Assembly: GCA_002297045.1 (NCBI GenBank)
Contig: DBJE01000013.1
Location: 62,001 to 126,000 of the forward strand
DNA: 64,000 bases
Direction of reading: 5' to 3'
From: Caryophanales bacterium UBA784
Lineage (GTDB): Bacteria > Bacillota_I > Bacilli_A > RFN20 > CAG-288
Below the pieces are notes generated by a model. That model was not told the origin of the DNA and made no database searches. It saw nothing but the letters and a program-made list of their open reading frames with translations. The position numbers and the translations under genes are program-made. Below are positions 1-8,745 of this stretch, one piece after another (the first letter of the stretch is position 1; the number at the start of each line of letters is the position of its first letter).

Positions 1-1
1 C

Positions 2-376
2 GATGGTTCTTATCATGATGTCGATTCCAGCGAAGCCGCTTATAAGCTTGCTTCCGCCCAGGCTCTCCGTGTAGCAGCACAGAAGTGCTCTCCGGTCATC
101 CTTGAACCGATTGTCAAAGCCGATATCACCACTCCGCTTGACTATGTCGGCACGGTCATGGGCGATGTTGCTTCCCGCCGTGGCCAGGTCGAAGGCATGG
201 TCCAGAAGGCCAATGCCCAGGTCATCACTGCCTACATCCCTCTTGCTAACAGGTTCGGCTACATTTCCGACCTTCGTTCCAGGACTCAGGGACGTGGTAT
301 CTATACGATGACCTTTGACCACTATCAGCAGGTTCCCCGTTCTGTCCAGGACGAAATCATCAAGAAACGCAGTTAA
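2..376 (+). CDS. fusA: Elongation factor G, C-terminal end (partial)
   Basis: This is the last 124 residues of the ribosomal translocase EF-G, the GTPase that moves tRNA-mRNA after peptide bond formation; the gene begins before the window. Domain IV ends in the typical SRRGQVEGM segment and domain V carries DLRSMTQGRG and [12 protein letters not shown]. Two AGG codons (254, 280) fall at the Met positions of ANMFGY and LRSMTQ in relatives, while the Arg of DLRS is CGT. The stop is at 374-376. The tuf gene follows 71 bases later with its own promoter, the usual str-operon order. Confidence 0.97.
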   Translation, partial: DGSYHDVDSSEAAYKLASAQALRVAAQKCSPVILEPIVKADITTPLDYVGTVMGDVASRRGQVEGMVQKANAQVITAYIPLANRFGYISDLRSRTQGRGIYTMTFDHYQQVPRSVQDEIIKKRS

Positions 377-389
377 TCACTCTGCGTTC

Positions 390-418
390 TTGAAAATAAA
401 GTTGCAAAAGTGTATAGT
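390..418 (+). promoter_or_regulatory. Promoter for tuf
   Basis: TTGAAA (390-395), a 17-base spacer and TATAGT (413-418) form a sigma-A type promoter between fusA and tuf. A GGAGG Shine-Dalgarno at about 433-437 follows. It would allow tuf to be made independently of fusA. Confidence 0.75.
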
Positions 419-447
419 CATTACGAATCATTTGGAGGAAAAAAATA

Positions 448-1638
448 ATGGCTGAAGCTAAACAGAAGTTCGACCGTTCCCGTCCGAACGTTAACATCGG
501 CACGATCGGCCACGTCGACCACGGCAAGACGACCTTAACCGCCGCTATCACTCACGTCCTTGCCAAGAAGGGCTTATCGAAAGCTCTTAACTATGATCAG
601 ATTGATGCCGCACCGGAGGAGAAGGCCCGTGGTGTCACCATCAATGCTGCTCACGTCGAATACGATACGGAAACCCGTCACTACACCCACGTCGACTGCC
701 CTGGCCATGCCGACTACATCAAGAACAGGATCACTGGTGCCGCCCAGATGGATGGCGCTATCCTTGTTGTTGCTGCTACTGATGGTGTTAGGCCGCAGAC
801 CCGTGAGCATGTCTTACTTGCCCGTCAGGTCGGTGTTCCTTACATCGTTGTCTTCCTTAACAAGTGCGATCAGGTCGATGATCCGGAATTAATCGACTTA
901 GTCGAAATGGATGTCCGTGAACTCCTTTCCAAGTATGGATATCCGGGAGATGAAGTCCCGGTCATCCGTGGCTCTGCCTTACAGGCTTTAAATGGCGATC
1001 CTAAGGCTGAAGAGTCCATCAGGCAGTTAATGGATGCCTGCGACAAGTACATCCCGCTTCCTGTCCGTGACAATGAAAAGCCGTTCCTTAGGGCTGTCGA
1101 AGACGTCAGGACCATCACTGGCCGTGGCACTGTCGCTACCGGCCGTGTCGAGCGTGGTAGGTTAAAGCCGAACGATGAAGTCGAAATCGTCGGTATCTTA
1201 GATACCCGTAAGGCCGTTGTCACCTCTCTCGAGAGGTTCCGTAAGATCCTTGACTTCGCCGAGGCCGGCGACAACATCGGTGCTCTGCTCCGTGGTGTCG
1301 ATCGTGATCAGGTTGTCCGTGGTCAGGTCATCTGCAAACCTGGCACCGTCACTCCTCACAAGAAGTTCAAAGGCAAGGTTTACGTCTTAAAGAAAGAAGA
1401 AGGCGGACGTCATACTGCTTTCACCAATAACTATCGTCCTCAGTTCTACTTCCGTACTACTGATGTCACCGGAACCGTCACTCTTCCGGCCGATGTCCAG
1501 ATGGTCAGGCCTGGCGATAACGTTGAGTTAACCGTCGAGCTTATCCATCCTATCGCTATCGAAAACAACACGAAGTTCTCTATCCGTGAAGGCGGCCACA
1601 CTGTCGGTGCAGGCACTGTCACTGAGATCATCGACTAG
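448..1638 (+). CDS. tuf: Elongation factor Tu
   Basis: EF-Tu is the GTPase that brings aminoacyl-tRNA to the ribosome. At 396 residues it is full length. The G domain shows GHVDHGKT (21-28), DCPGHAD (83-89) and NKCD (138-141), followed by domains 2 and 3 ([13 protein letters not shown]). ATG 448 is preceded by GGAGG. Eight AGG codons (residues 94, 115, 192, 215, 221, 238, 263, 354) sit at positions that are Met or hydrophobic in other EF-Tu proteins, for example [12 protein letters not shown] and QMVMPGDN. Every conserved Arg here is CGT. Four internal ATG codons are also used, so AGG is the commoner Met codon. Confidence 0.99.
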   Translation: MAEAKQKFDRSRPNVNIGTIGHVDHGKTTLTAAITHVLAKKGLSKALNYDQIDAAPEEKARGVTINAAHVEYDTETRHYTHVDCPGHADYIKNRITGAAQMDGAILVVAATDGVRPQTREHVLLARQVGVPYIVVFLNKCDQVDDPELIDLVEMDVRELLSKYGYPGDEVPVIRGSALQALNGDPKAEESIRQLMDACDKYIPLPVRDNEKPFLRAVEDVRTITGRGTVATGRVERGRLKPNDEVEIVGILDTRKAVVTSLERFRKILDFAEAGDNIGALLRGVDRDQVVRGQVICKPGTVTPHKKFKGKVYVLKKEEGGRHTAFTNNYRPQFYFRTTDVTGTVTLPADVQMVRPGDNVELTVELIHPIAIENNTKFSIREGGHTVGAGTVTEIID

Positions 1639-1667
1639 TTTCCGTCCGTAACTGCTGAAAAACAAAT

Positions 1668-1696
1668 GGGGCTATGGGTTTCCATAGTCCCTTTTT
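1668..1696 (+). terminator. Terminator after tuf
   Basis: A 10-bp stem (1668-1677 with 1682-1691, one G-U pair), a 4-base loop and five T residues. It rules out starts of the next gene upstream of about 1700. Confidence 0.85.
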
Positions 1697-1752
1697 GTCT
1701 GTCTGAAAGGGAATTTCATCTGCTTTATGGTATAGTAATCGTTAGGTGGATT

Positions 1753-3057
1753 ATGGATAAACAGGAACGGGATAGTTATATTTTCCAGAAAAAAGGGTTG
1801 CTTCTTGCCCTCTTTCTTTTTTATTACACTAATGTCCCTTCCGATCATGTCATTCTTCGGTCTTTTGGTTTCTCTTTTGATCCGACCTGTAATTTTAAGG
1901 CGATTGTCTATTCCAAGAAGAACCATCTTCATAAGTACGTGATTCACATTTATGAATCGACCGCCCGCTTTAATTATAGGAAGAGGGATGTCATGGGCAA
2001 TAGGAACATCATCAAGGTCTCCTCTGTCCGCGGCAACGATTTTTATGAACCGGAGGCTTCTAGGAATATCTATTTTGATGGAAGAGAGTTTTTTGCCATT
2101 GGTTATAGGGAAGGGGAGAAGGTCTCTCTCCGTTTCCGGCAGAACAAGGAATCCATTACCGATGACATCCTTTACCATCTTGATTCCGATAAGAGCTTTA
2201 AAGGGAAGAACAGCGATGCGACTTCGTTTATTCTTTATCTGAGGAAGCTCTATACTTCCTCTCTGAATGTTGATCTTGTCATTGGTGCCGGCATCAACGA
2301 GGACTATGGCGGAAAGAGCTGGATGCGGCTTAGGGATTCCCTTAATTCCACCTTCTATCAGGACGATACCCGGTATGCCGACCAGATCCATCATTATGTC
2401 GGCGAGGAATTGTTCACTTCTCCGATGATCAGGAAGACGTCAGGATTTGATTTTTATCAGTGTCTTGACGATGAACTTTATTCCTACGATAAGGAAGAGA
2501 CGTTCGACAATGAGCAGTCGTCTCTCTACCATTGTTTCGAGTATCTCTCTAGCCACACTCATACGACGGTGATTACCTATAACTACGATACGAACCTGGA
2601 GTATCTTCTTAAGAAGAAGGATATCCGCTATACGGTTGTCTATGATGAAAATTCGTTTGTGGACAAGAATGCGCAGGTGGACATCTATCATGTCCACGGA
2701 CTTCTTCCCTATGGGAAGAGCAAAGAGAAGCGGTTTACCGACTCTCTGGTCTTTACGGAGTCGGACTACTATTATCTTTATAACAATCCTTATTCGTGGA
2801 ATATTGCTAAGCAGCTTCACGACTTTAAGTTCCATGCCTGTCTGTTTATCGGTATATCTCTGACCGATCCGGACAGGAAGCGTATATTGGAACTAGCGAA
2901 GAACTATTTGAAATTCAACTTCATCTTCCTGAAGAAGGAAAAGGAATATTCCACGAGTGTTTTCCGGAATCTGACCAGTTATTTTTTCACGTTTGACTTG
3001 ATTGTCATCTGGGTGGATGACTATGCCGAGATTGGCGACTATCTAAAAAGGCTTTAA
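1753..3057 (+). CDS. SIR2-like domain protein, possible NAD-dependent defence effector
   Basis: A 434-residue soluble protein. Its C-terminal half has the order of motifs of SIR2-like proteins: VIGAGIN (176-182), TYNYDTNLEYL (from 275), YHVHGLLP (catalytic-type His near 315), TESDYYYLY and FIGISLTDPD (about 366-374). The first 170 residues match nothing I recognise. SIR2-like domains of this kind are mostly NAD+ hydrolases or anti-phage effectors; that role is inference here. I chose ATG 1753 because the tuf terminator overlaps earlier starts, a TATAGT box lies at 1731-1736 and AGGTGGA at 1744-1750. No partner defence gene is adjacent; the next gene starts immediately after the stop. Confidence 0.8.
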   Translation: MDKQERDSYIFQKKGLLLALFLFYYTNVPSDHVILRSFGFSFDPTCNFKAIVYSKKNHLHKYVIHIYESTARFNYRKRDVMGNRNIIKVSSVRGNDFYEPEASRNIYFDGREFFAIGYREGEKVSLRFRQNKESITDDILYHLDSDKSFKGKNSDATSFILYLRKLYTSSLNVDLVIGAGINEDYGGKSWMRLRDSLNSTFYQDDTRYADQIHHYVGEELFTSPMIRKTSGFDFYQCLDDELYSYDKEETFDNEQSSLYHCFEYLSSHTHTTVITYNYDTNLEYLLKKKDIRYTVVYDENSFVDKNAQVDIYHVHGLLPYGKSKEKRFTDSLVFTESDYYYLYNNPYSWNIAKQLHDFKFHACLFIGISLTDPDRKRILELAKNYLKFNFIFLKKEKEYSTSVFRNLTSYFFTFDLIVIWVDDYAEIGDYLKRL

Positions 3058-4146
3058 ATGGAACCAAATAAGATAACCTATATTTCTGTATCTCCGGTCG
3101 GAAACGGAAAAAGAGTCCTTCTTTTTCTGGCCGACTTCTTTCTGTGCTTTATTCTCTCCCTTGTACTCTTTTCTCTTGCCTGTTATCCAATCAGCAAGAC
3201 TTTTCCTGCCGTGAAAGAGGCGGCAAGAATCGAAGAAGAAGGGCAGGAAGAGAAAAGGAATCTTCTTTTTTCCTCTGCTCTTCTTTCGAAGAAGCCGGAG
3301 AGGAAGAATAGCGATCTTTCTTCTATCAGGGAGTACTCCTCCACCTTGTTCCTTCTTGGCCAGCTTGACGGCAGCGGAGAGAATGATTACTTCAAGCGTT
3401 ATTATTTGGATAGGAAAGGCAAGGACAGGAACTATCTTAGGGATGTCTATGCCCATACCAGTACGAATATCTTTTTCGAAAGTGATGGGAAGGAGAGGGT
3501 GAGGAAACAGAAATATCAAGAGGAGTTTTCCCCTCTTCTTGACGATAAGGATGAAAGGACGAGCCAGGGGAAGAATGATCTGACCTACTTTAAGAACAGC
3601 TTTTTTGCCCTTAGGTACGGAAACAGGCTCAAGGACAGGGAAAAGGAAGAAAATCAAGGGGAATTCTTTTCTGCCTTCCGTCTTGCCGACGGAAAAAGGA
3701 AGAAAGGAAAACAGAGTTTCACTCTTTCTGTCGTTGTTTCTTCTTTTGTTTCGTATTTCCTTTCCTGCCTGATTCTCTTCCTCTTTGTTCCTCTTTTTAA
3801 CCGGAAGAGAAAGACATTAGGAAATAGGGCAAGGAAGTGCGTGCGGGTGAATAGATATGGATTCCTTCCTCCTTCTTCTCTTAAGCTTGGCTGTCTTTTC
3901 CTTCTGTCTCTGCTTTTCTCCCTTCCCTGCCTTCTCTTTATTCCCTGCTTCTATGTCTCGTTCACCGAACTTTTCTCCTTCTACCAGCTTCTTTCCTTCT
4001 CCCTTGCCGGACTTGGGCTTGATCTTGTCTCCCTTGTCTATCTTTTGTGCAATGGATTTGGACGGTCTCTTTCCGATTATCTCTCTGCAAGGGTGAGGAT
4101 AGGGAACGATGAATACGAAAAGCTTCCAAGGAGTAAACAGAAATAA
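3058..4146 (+). CDS. RDD-family-like membrane protein
   Basis: A 362-residue membrane protein starting directly after the SIR2 gene stop. A first membrane helix lies at about residues 18-42, starting with an Arg-Asp pattern (KRVLLFLAD) like the RDD domain. A charged extracellular-type segment of about 170 residues follows, then a helix near 220-245, the RDD-like NRKRKTLGNRARKCVRV motif near 250, and two more helices. RDD proteins are small membrane proteins of mostly unknown transport or anchoring role; I infer no substrate. The next gene overlaps it (TAATG) and has the same architecture, so the two probably arose by duplication and act together. Confidence 0.6.
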   Translation: MEPNKITYISVSPVGNGKRVLLFLADFFLCFILSLVLFSLACYPISKTFPAVKEAARIEEEGQEEKRNLLFSSALLSKKPERKNSDLSSIREYSSTLFLLGQLDGSGENDYFKRYYLDRKGKDRNYLRDVYAHTSTNIFFESDGKERVRKQKYQEEFSPLLDDKDERTSQGKNDLTYFKNSFFALRYGNRLKDREKEENQGEFFSAFRLADGKRKKGKQSFTLSVVVSSFVSYFLSCLILFLFVPLFNRKRKTLGNRARKCVRVNRYGFLPPSSLKLGCLFLLSLLFSLPCLLFIPCFYVSFTELFSFYQLLSFSLAGLGLDLVSLVYLLCNGFGRSLSDYLSARVRIGNDEYEKLPRSKQK

Positions 4147-5168
4147 TGGATGACAAAGTAAAAGACGTTATCGGTAAAGAGGAAGTAAAAGTAAACATCA
4201 AGTACCATAAAGCGGATAGGACGAAAAAAGTCAGGGCACGGATCATTGATCTGTTCCTTCTCGCCGCCCTTTGCAGGATTTTCTTTTTTTCGTTCCGCTC
4301 CCTTGCCCAGAGGACTCCTTCCTACCAAAAAAGGGAGGAGAGAGTGGAAAACCATAGAAGGCAGAGCGGAATTTACGGGATTTTCAATGGAAAGGAGATG
4401 GACATTGTTTCTTATTACAAGGATAACGAAGAAATAACGGACTATGGGAAGAGGAAAAGCTACGAAGCGTCTATTTCAACCTTCCTTTCCTATTGTCAGA
4501 CAAACCTTTCGGAGAACGACTACAAGGAGATCTCCGCTGCTTATAAGGATACAAGGAGGAAGAACGACTTTCAGGAAGTCCCAATGTTCCTTCTTAGCGA
4601 CGGAAAGATATCCCGCAATCCTTCCTGCGAGGCAAAATACTCCGCCTATAACCATGTTTATGAGGACTACCTTGACTATCAGGCAAGCAGTGCACTTTAT
4701 AATTACTTCCCACAGTATCAAAAAGACCTTTCTTCAGAGAGTCTTTATAGGATTGCCCTAGAGCTTCCCTTTGCCGTTCTTCTTTCTTCCTTTCTTGTCT
4801 ATAGGCTCCCTCCTTTATTGAGGAAAAGAGGCAGAAAGACAATCGGAAGGCTTATCTATAAGATCGGACTTGTCGATTCAAGACTCCTTCATGTCCGAAG
4901 CGGTCGCTTCCTTGCCTATGGATTTATCCGCAGGCTTGCCATCATTGCCTTATCCTTCCTTACCTTCGGCCTTCCTATCCTGATAGACGTCTCTAGGCTT
5001 GCCTTCAGCAAGAAAAGACAGGACTTTGGAGAGTATAGGCTAGGACTTTATGAGATTGACGACTCTATCGAACAAATTTACTATTCCTTGGCGGAAGCAA
5101 CGAAAATCCACGCAGAAGGGAAAAAGGTTTTTTCTTCTTTTGCTGCCAAGGACAGAACGGATGAATGA
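4146..5168 (+). CDS. RDD-family membrane protein
   Basis: A 340-residue membrane protein whose ATG overlaps the stop of the preceding gene (TAATG), implying translational coupling. The RDD signature is clearer here: KKVRARIIDLFLLAALCRI at the first helix and GRKTIGRLIYKIGLVD before the last helices. A polar segment of about 150 residues lies between helix 1 and helix 2. The organisation is the same as in the previous gene. Function is unknown. A promoter 14 bases downstream of the stop starts the transport operon, so this pair need not be co-regulated with it. Confidence 0.65.
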   Translation: MDDKVKDVIGKEEVKVNIKYHKADRTKKVRARIIDLFLLAALCRIFFFSFRSLAQRTPSYQKREERVENHRRQSGIYGIFNGKEMDIVSYYKDNEEITDYGKRKSYEASISTFLSYCQTNLSENDYKEISAAYKDTRRKNDFQEVPMFLLSDGKISRNPSCEAKYSAYNHVYEDYLDYQASSALYNYFPQYQKDLSSESLYRIALELPFAVLLSSFLVYRLPPLLRKRGRKTIGRLIYKIGLVDSRLLHVRSGRFLAYGFIRRLAIIALSFLTFGLPILIDVSRLAFSKKRQDFGEYRLGLYEIDDSIEQIYYSLAEATKIHAEGKKVFSSFAAKDRTDE

Positions 5169-5181
5169 AACGGCTTTTCCG

Positions 5182-5210
5182 TTGTTCCTAAATGAGATTT
5201 GGGATATAAT
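5182..5210 (+). promoter_or_regulatory. Promoter of the surface/ABC transporter operon
   Basis: TTGTTC (5182-5187), a 17-base spacer and a perfect TATAAT (5205-5210). From here genes run to 18.7 kb with short gaps and no clear intervening terminator. Confidence 0.8.
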
Positions 5211-5268
5211 AACGGCAAATGAAACCTTCTGCGATTGAAAGATATTCTACAGCGAGGAGATGCATTCG

Positions 5269-6780
5269 ATGAAAGCAAAAGATATTTTTTCCTCTTTCTT
5301 GGTGTTGCCGCTGACGTTTTCCTTATTGTCGTTTGCTTCGCCAAAGGAAGCAAATGGTTCCGTCAAGGGTCCTCTTATCGAGACTGTGACGGGAGAAGAA
5401 AATGTCCACTCCACTAAGGGAAGGAAAAAAGCAAACGAAGTCGACACGACACTGAAATCCTATAGGACCATCCGTAGCTATACTTCTTCTTCCCAGTCCT
5501 ACCACGTGGAGTTTGAGACAGAGTCGACGACAAGGGATTTGATTTTCGGTTATTATGGCGAAGGAGAGAGGAACCTTCCTTTCACGGTCCAATATTCCGT
5601 CGTCCTTGAGGACGGAGGAAAAGAAATCCGTGAGACAGCCTGCCATAAAATCTCCCAGAATAACAATTATGACGGAATAGGAAACACCATCGGAAGCCGT
5701 TCCTATAAGGCGGATATCGACCTGCCTCTCCAGGAAGGGGAATCGGTCGAACAGGACAGCCTTAAATACTTCAATATTTTCAAGGCTGAGCGGACAAGTA
5801 ACGGGTACACCCCTTTGGCCGGTGAATCCTATTACTATGACGGAGAAGATACGACGATTGAGGCATCCGCAAAGAAGAATGTCAACAGGGGAGAAAACCT
5901 CTTTGGAACAATCGACGGAATTTCCTCCTTTGGAAGTTATGCTTCCTTTTCCCTTACCATTGAAAATAATAGGGAAAGCCAGTATAGGACACTGAAGGCC
6001 AGTGCCTATCGGAAATGGAAAGATAAAATCGAAAGCGGAGAGGTTTATTTCGAAGAAAGGATTCCTTCTTTGAAGAATGCCGTATTCCAGATTACCTATA
6101 AAGATGGACGTACGATTGAGCGCAGTGCCAGGGAAGGCTCTTTAAATTCGACAAGGAATATTAAAAACGGGAAGCACAAATATTTTAGGCTCTTCAAGGA
6201 CCTTTCCATCGAAGACGTGTCCTATTTCTCCCTTGCCCGGATCGGCTTCTCGAGGAAATTAAAGTACACCTCTTCGGAAAAGGATATCACGGGAACGGAA
6301 TTCAAGTCCCGTGTCGGACGTCTTACCTTCTACTCCGGAGATCCAAAGGCCTATGAAATGAAGAATATCAAGAAATACAACTTCAATAGGATTTCTCTTC
6401 TTTCCTTAGCCCTCTATCTTGTCCTCTTCGGTGCCCTTGCCACTTGCCTATTCTTCTATCGGACAAAGAAATACCGGAACGATGAATTCCGCCGTGTGAA
6501 TCCGAAGCGGTTCCTCATTCACAGCATTATCGTATCGGCTGCCCTCGGTGTCTTCCTCTTCGATATCTTCTTTATCTTCCTTCGGGCGAATCCGTTTAAT
6601 AACACCAGGGTCATCTATAATCCTGTCGATAATTTCATTGTCATTCTCTCTATCCTATCTATCTTCGCCATCGGCTACTTCGTCAAATCCGCAATCAGCG
6701 CCTTTAAGAACTTGCAACAGCGCAAGGAGCAGGAGAGACTAAGACTGGACGACAGGGAAAGCGACGACGGAACGAAATAG
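5269..6780 (+). CDS. Secreted-domain membrane protein of unknown function
   Basis: A 503-residue protein with an N-terminal signal sequence (about residues 1-25), a large extracellular part (about 25-370) and three C-terminal membrane helices. I prefer ATG 5269 to ATG 5260 because GAGGAG at 5253-5258 abuts the earlier codon but sits 9 bases before the later one. I do not recognise the extracellular domain; it is rich in Ser, Thr, Tyr and charged residues. It is the first gene of the operon, 10 bases before the ABC ATPase, so it may be an accessory surface subunit of the transporter. That link is positional inference only. Confidence 0.55.
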   Translation: MKAKDIFSSFLVLPLTFSLLSFASPKEANGSVKGPLIETVTGEENVHSTKGRKKANEVDTTLKSYRTIRSYTSSSQSYHVEFETESTTRDLIFGYYGEGERNLPFTVQYSVVLEDGGKEIRETACHKISQNNNYDGIGNTIGSRSYKADIDLPLQEGESVEQDSLKYFNIFKAERTSNGYTPLAGESYYYDGEDTTIEASAKKNVNRGENLFGTIDGISSFGSYASFSLTIENNRESQYRTLKASAYRKWKDKIESGEVYFEERIPSLKNAVFQITYKDGRTIERSAREGSLNSTRNIKNGKHKYFRLFKDLSIEDVSYFSLARIGFSRKLKYTSSEKDITGTEFKSRVGRLTFYSGDPKAYEMKNIKKYNFNRISLLSLALYLVLFGALATCLFFYRTKKYRNDEFRRVNPKRFLIHSIIVSAALGVFLFDIFFIFLRANPFNNTRVIYNPVDNFIVILSILSIFAIGYFVKSAISAFKNLQQRKEQERLRLDDRESDDGTK

Positions 6781-6790
6781 GAGAACGAGT

Positions 6791-8743
6791 ATGGAAATCA
6801 AACTCAAGAATCTGACGAAAATCTTTGCCGGCAATCCGAAGAAGAACATCCATGACACGATTGCGGTCAACAACCTTGACTTCACTGTCCCGGATGGGAA
6901 ACTGGTCGGACTCCTTGGCCCTTCCGGCTGCGGAAAGTCCACGACCCTATATAGGATTTCCGGTCTGCAGAAGCCGACTTCCGGTGAAGTCTGGTTCGGT
7001 GACCAGGAGGTCACGAATCTCTCTCCGGAAAAGCGCGGCATCGGTCTTGTGTTCCAGAACTATGCTCTTTATCCCCATAGGTCCATTTTCAAAAATATCG
7101 AATTCCCTCTTACCAATCTGAAAGTGGAAGTTCCGCTCGTTACTTTCTTTGATTTTGATTTGACCTACACTTATGTGAGGGAAAAACAGGATGACGGAAA
7201 AGGAATTGCCGATTCCTTGCTTTCCCTTGCCAAGCGGATTGGGTTCACGGCAAAGAATTTTTCCGTTGAAATCCTGGGATTGGAAAAGCCGGTTAAAGGA
7301 CAGACTGCCCATAACGAAGGAAAGGCAATCACTATTGTCTTCCATATGAAGAATGTCGCTAAGGAACTGGAGGACCTTTTTGCTTCCCATGTCGGGGAAG
7401 TCATCCCTAGGGTTAAGGAAGACGAAAAGGAACGTCAGTCAAGCGCTGCCCTTTTTGACACCAAAATCCGTGCCAAGGTGACAAAGAAACTCGAACTGGA
7501 AAAGATTGATATCAGTTTCTTAGGAAAGCTCCCCCGGACTTTTACCACCCAGGAGAGGGATGAAGACATCAAAAAGGTCCATGCCGCCGCACGGGCGTTT
7601 GGTCATGTCGAGGCGGTTTCCATCAGGAAGGCAAAAAGCGGCTATGAAATGGTTGCCCGGATTACCGGTATGCTCTCCTCCCGGCGGAAAGAGAGGGAGC
7701 AGACCATTTCTTCTGCCCTTGGCTTCACCTACACTAGTTTTTCCGTCACTTCCGTAAATGACAGGAAATTCACAAGAGAAATTAAGAAAACCCTCCGTCA
7801 GGCCCACTTACGCTTCTCGGATTTAAAGCTTTATTATCAGGATGAACAGCTCTATCTCTTCCTTATCCTTGTCCACGCCAGTGAAGAACAGAGCAAGGCA
7901 GGAGTCGAGCTACTTGTCTCCTCCCTTGGCCTAACCGATGTCAAGACGGAAAGGAAGACGGCGATAACCCATCGTTCCTTGACGAAGGCGGAACGTGCGG
8001 AAATCGTCTATGAGACCGCTAAGCTTGTCCAGGTCGACGAATATCTCGACCGGAAGCCTAGTCAGCTCTCCGGCGGTCAGCAGCAGCGTGTGGCGATTGC
8101 CCGAGCTCTAGTCAAGAAGCCTAAGATGCTGCTTCTGGATGAGCCGCTCTCCAACCTCGATGCCCGTCTTCGTCTTCAGACCCGTGAGGAAATCAAGCGG
8201 ATTCAGCGGGAAACAGGGATCACGATGGTCTTTGTCACCCATGACCAGGAAGAGGCAAGGAGCATCTGCGATAGGATCGTTGTCAGGAAGAACGGCGAAG
8301 AGCAGCAGATCGGTGCGCCTCAGGATGTCTACAATTCTCCGGTCAATCTCTTTGTTGCCCAGTTCCTTGGCAATCCTCCGATCAATGTCTTCGCCGGAAA
8401 GCTCCATGACCATGGCGTCTATATCGGTGAGGAAAAGATTCTTTCCTTTAAAAACGAGGTCAAGGACCAGGATGTTTATGTTGCCATCCGACCGGAAGGC
8501 AGGACATCCTTGGATCATAAGGAAGGAAACGGCTTCTCGGCCAAGAGGGAGAGGAGGCAGGTGTTAGGACGTGACCTCTTCGTTGTCGCCCACAACGATA
8601 ACTGCACTAAGGACACCTTTAAGGCCATTGTTCCTTCCGATGTGAAAATCAATCCGGATTGCTTCTTCGCCGTTAAGAAAAACAAATGCTTTATCTTCGA
8701 TAAGGTGAGCGAAGAGAGAATCCCTAGGGAGTGGGAGGATTAA
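6791..8743 (+). CDS. ABC transporter ATP-binding protein (UgpC/MsmK type) with ~290-residue insertion
   Basis: The ATPase of a CUT1-type importer, 650 residues against about 360 for the family. Walker A GPSGCGKST (43-51), the Q-loop and ALYPHMS (AGG at 7079 gives the family Met) are normal. A segment of about 290 residues (roughly 108-395) then separates the Q-loop from the signature LSGGQQQR (426-433). Walker B MLLLDEP (446-452), VTHDQEEAM (AGG Met) with the switch His near 484, and a MalK-like C-terminal domain complete it. The inserted part is charged and alpha/beta in character and I see no known motif. Mycoplasma ATPases of the MG187 type carry a long insertion at this place. Permeases follow after 2 bases. 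Confidence 0.9.
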   Translation: MEIKLKNLTKIFAGNPKKNIHDTIAVNNLDFTVPDGKLVGLLGPSGCGKSTTLYRISGLQKPTSGEVWFGDQEVTNLSPEKRGIGLVFQNYALYPHRSIFKNIEFPLTNLKVEVPLVTFFDFDLTYTYVREKQDDGKGIADSLLSLAKRIGFTAKNFSVEILGLEKPVKGQTAHNEGKAITIVFHMKNVAKELEDLFASHVGEVIPRVKEDEKERQSSAALFDTKIRAKVTKKLELEKIDISFLGKLPRTFTTQERDEDIKKVHAAARAFGHVEAVSIRKAKSGYEMVARITGMLSSRRKEREQTISSALGFTYTSFSVTSVNDRKFTREIKKTLRQAHLRFSDLKLYYQDEQLYLFLILVHASEEQSKAGVELLVSSLGLTDVKTERKTAITHRSLTKAERAEIVYETAKLVQVDEYLDRKPSQLSGGQQQRVAIARALVKKPKMLLLDEPLSNLDARLRLQTREEIKRIQRETGITMVFVTHDQEEARSICDRIVVRKNGEEQQIGAPQDVYNSPVNLFVAQFLGNPPINVFAGKLHDHGVYIGEEKILSFKNEVKDQDVYVAIRPEGRTSLDHKEGNGFSAKRERRQVLGRDLFVVAHNDNCTKDTFKAIVPSDVKINPDCFFAVKKNKCFIFDKVSEERIPREWED

Positions 8744-8745
8744 TC

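Noticed and set aside
1666..1752. Earlier start for the SIR2 protein
   Set aside because: It lies inside the tuf terminator and before the likely promoter.
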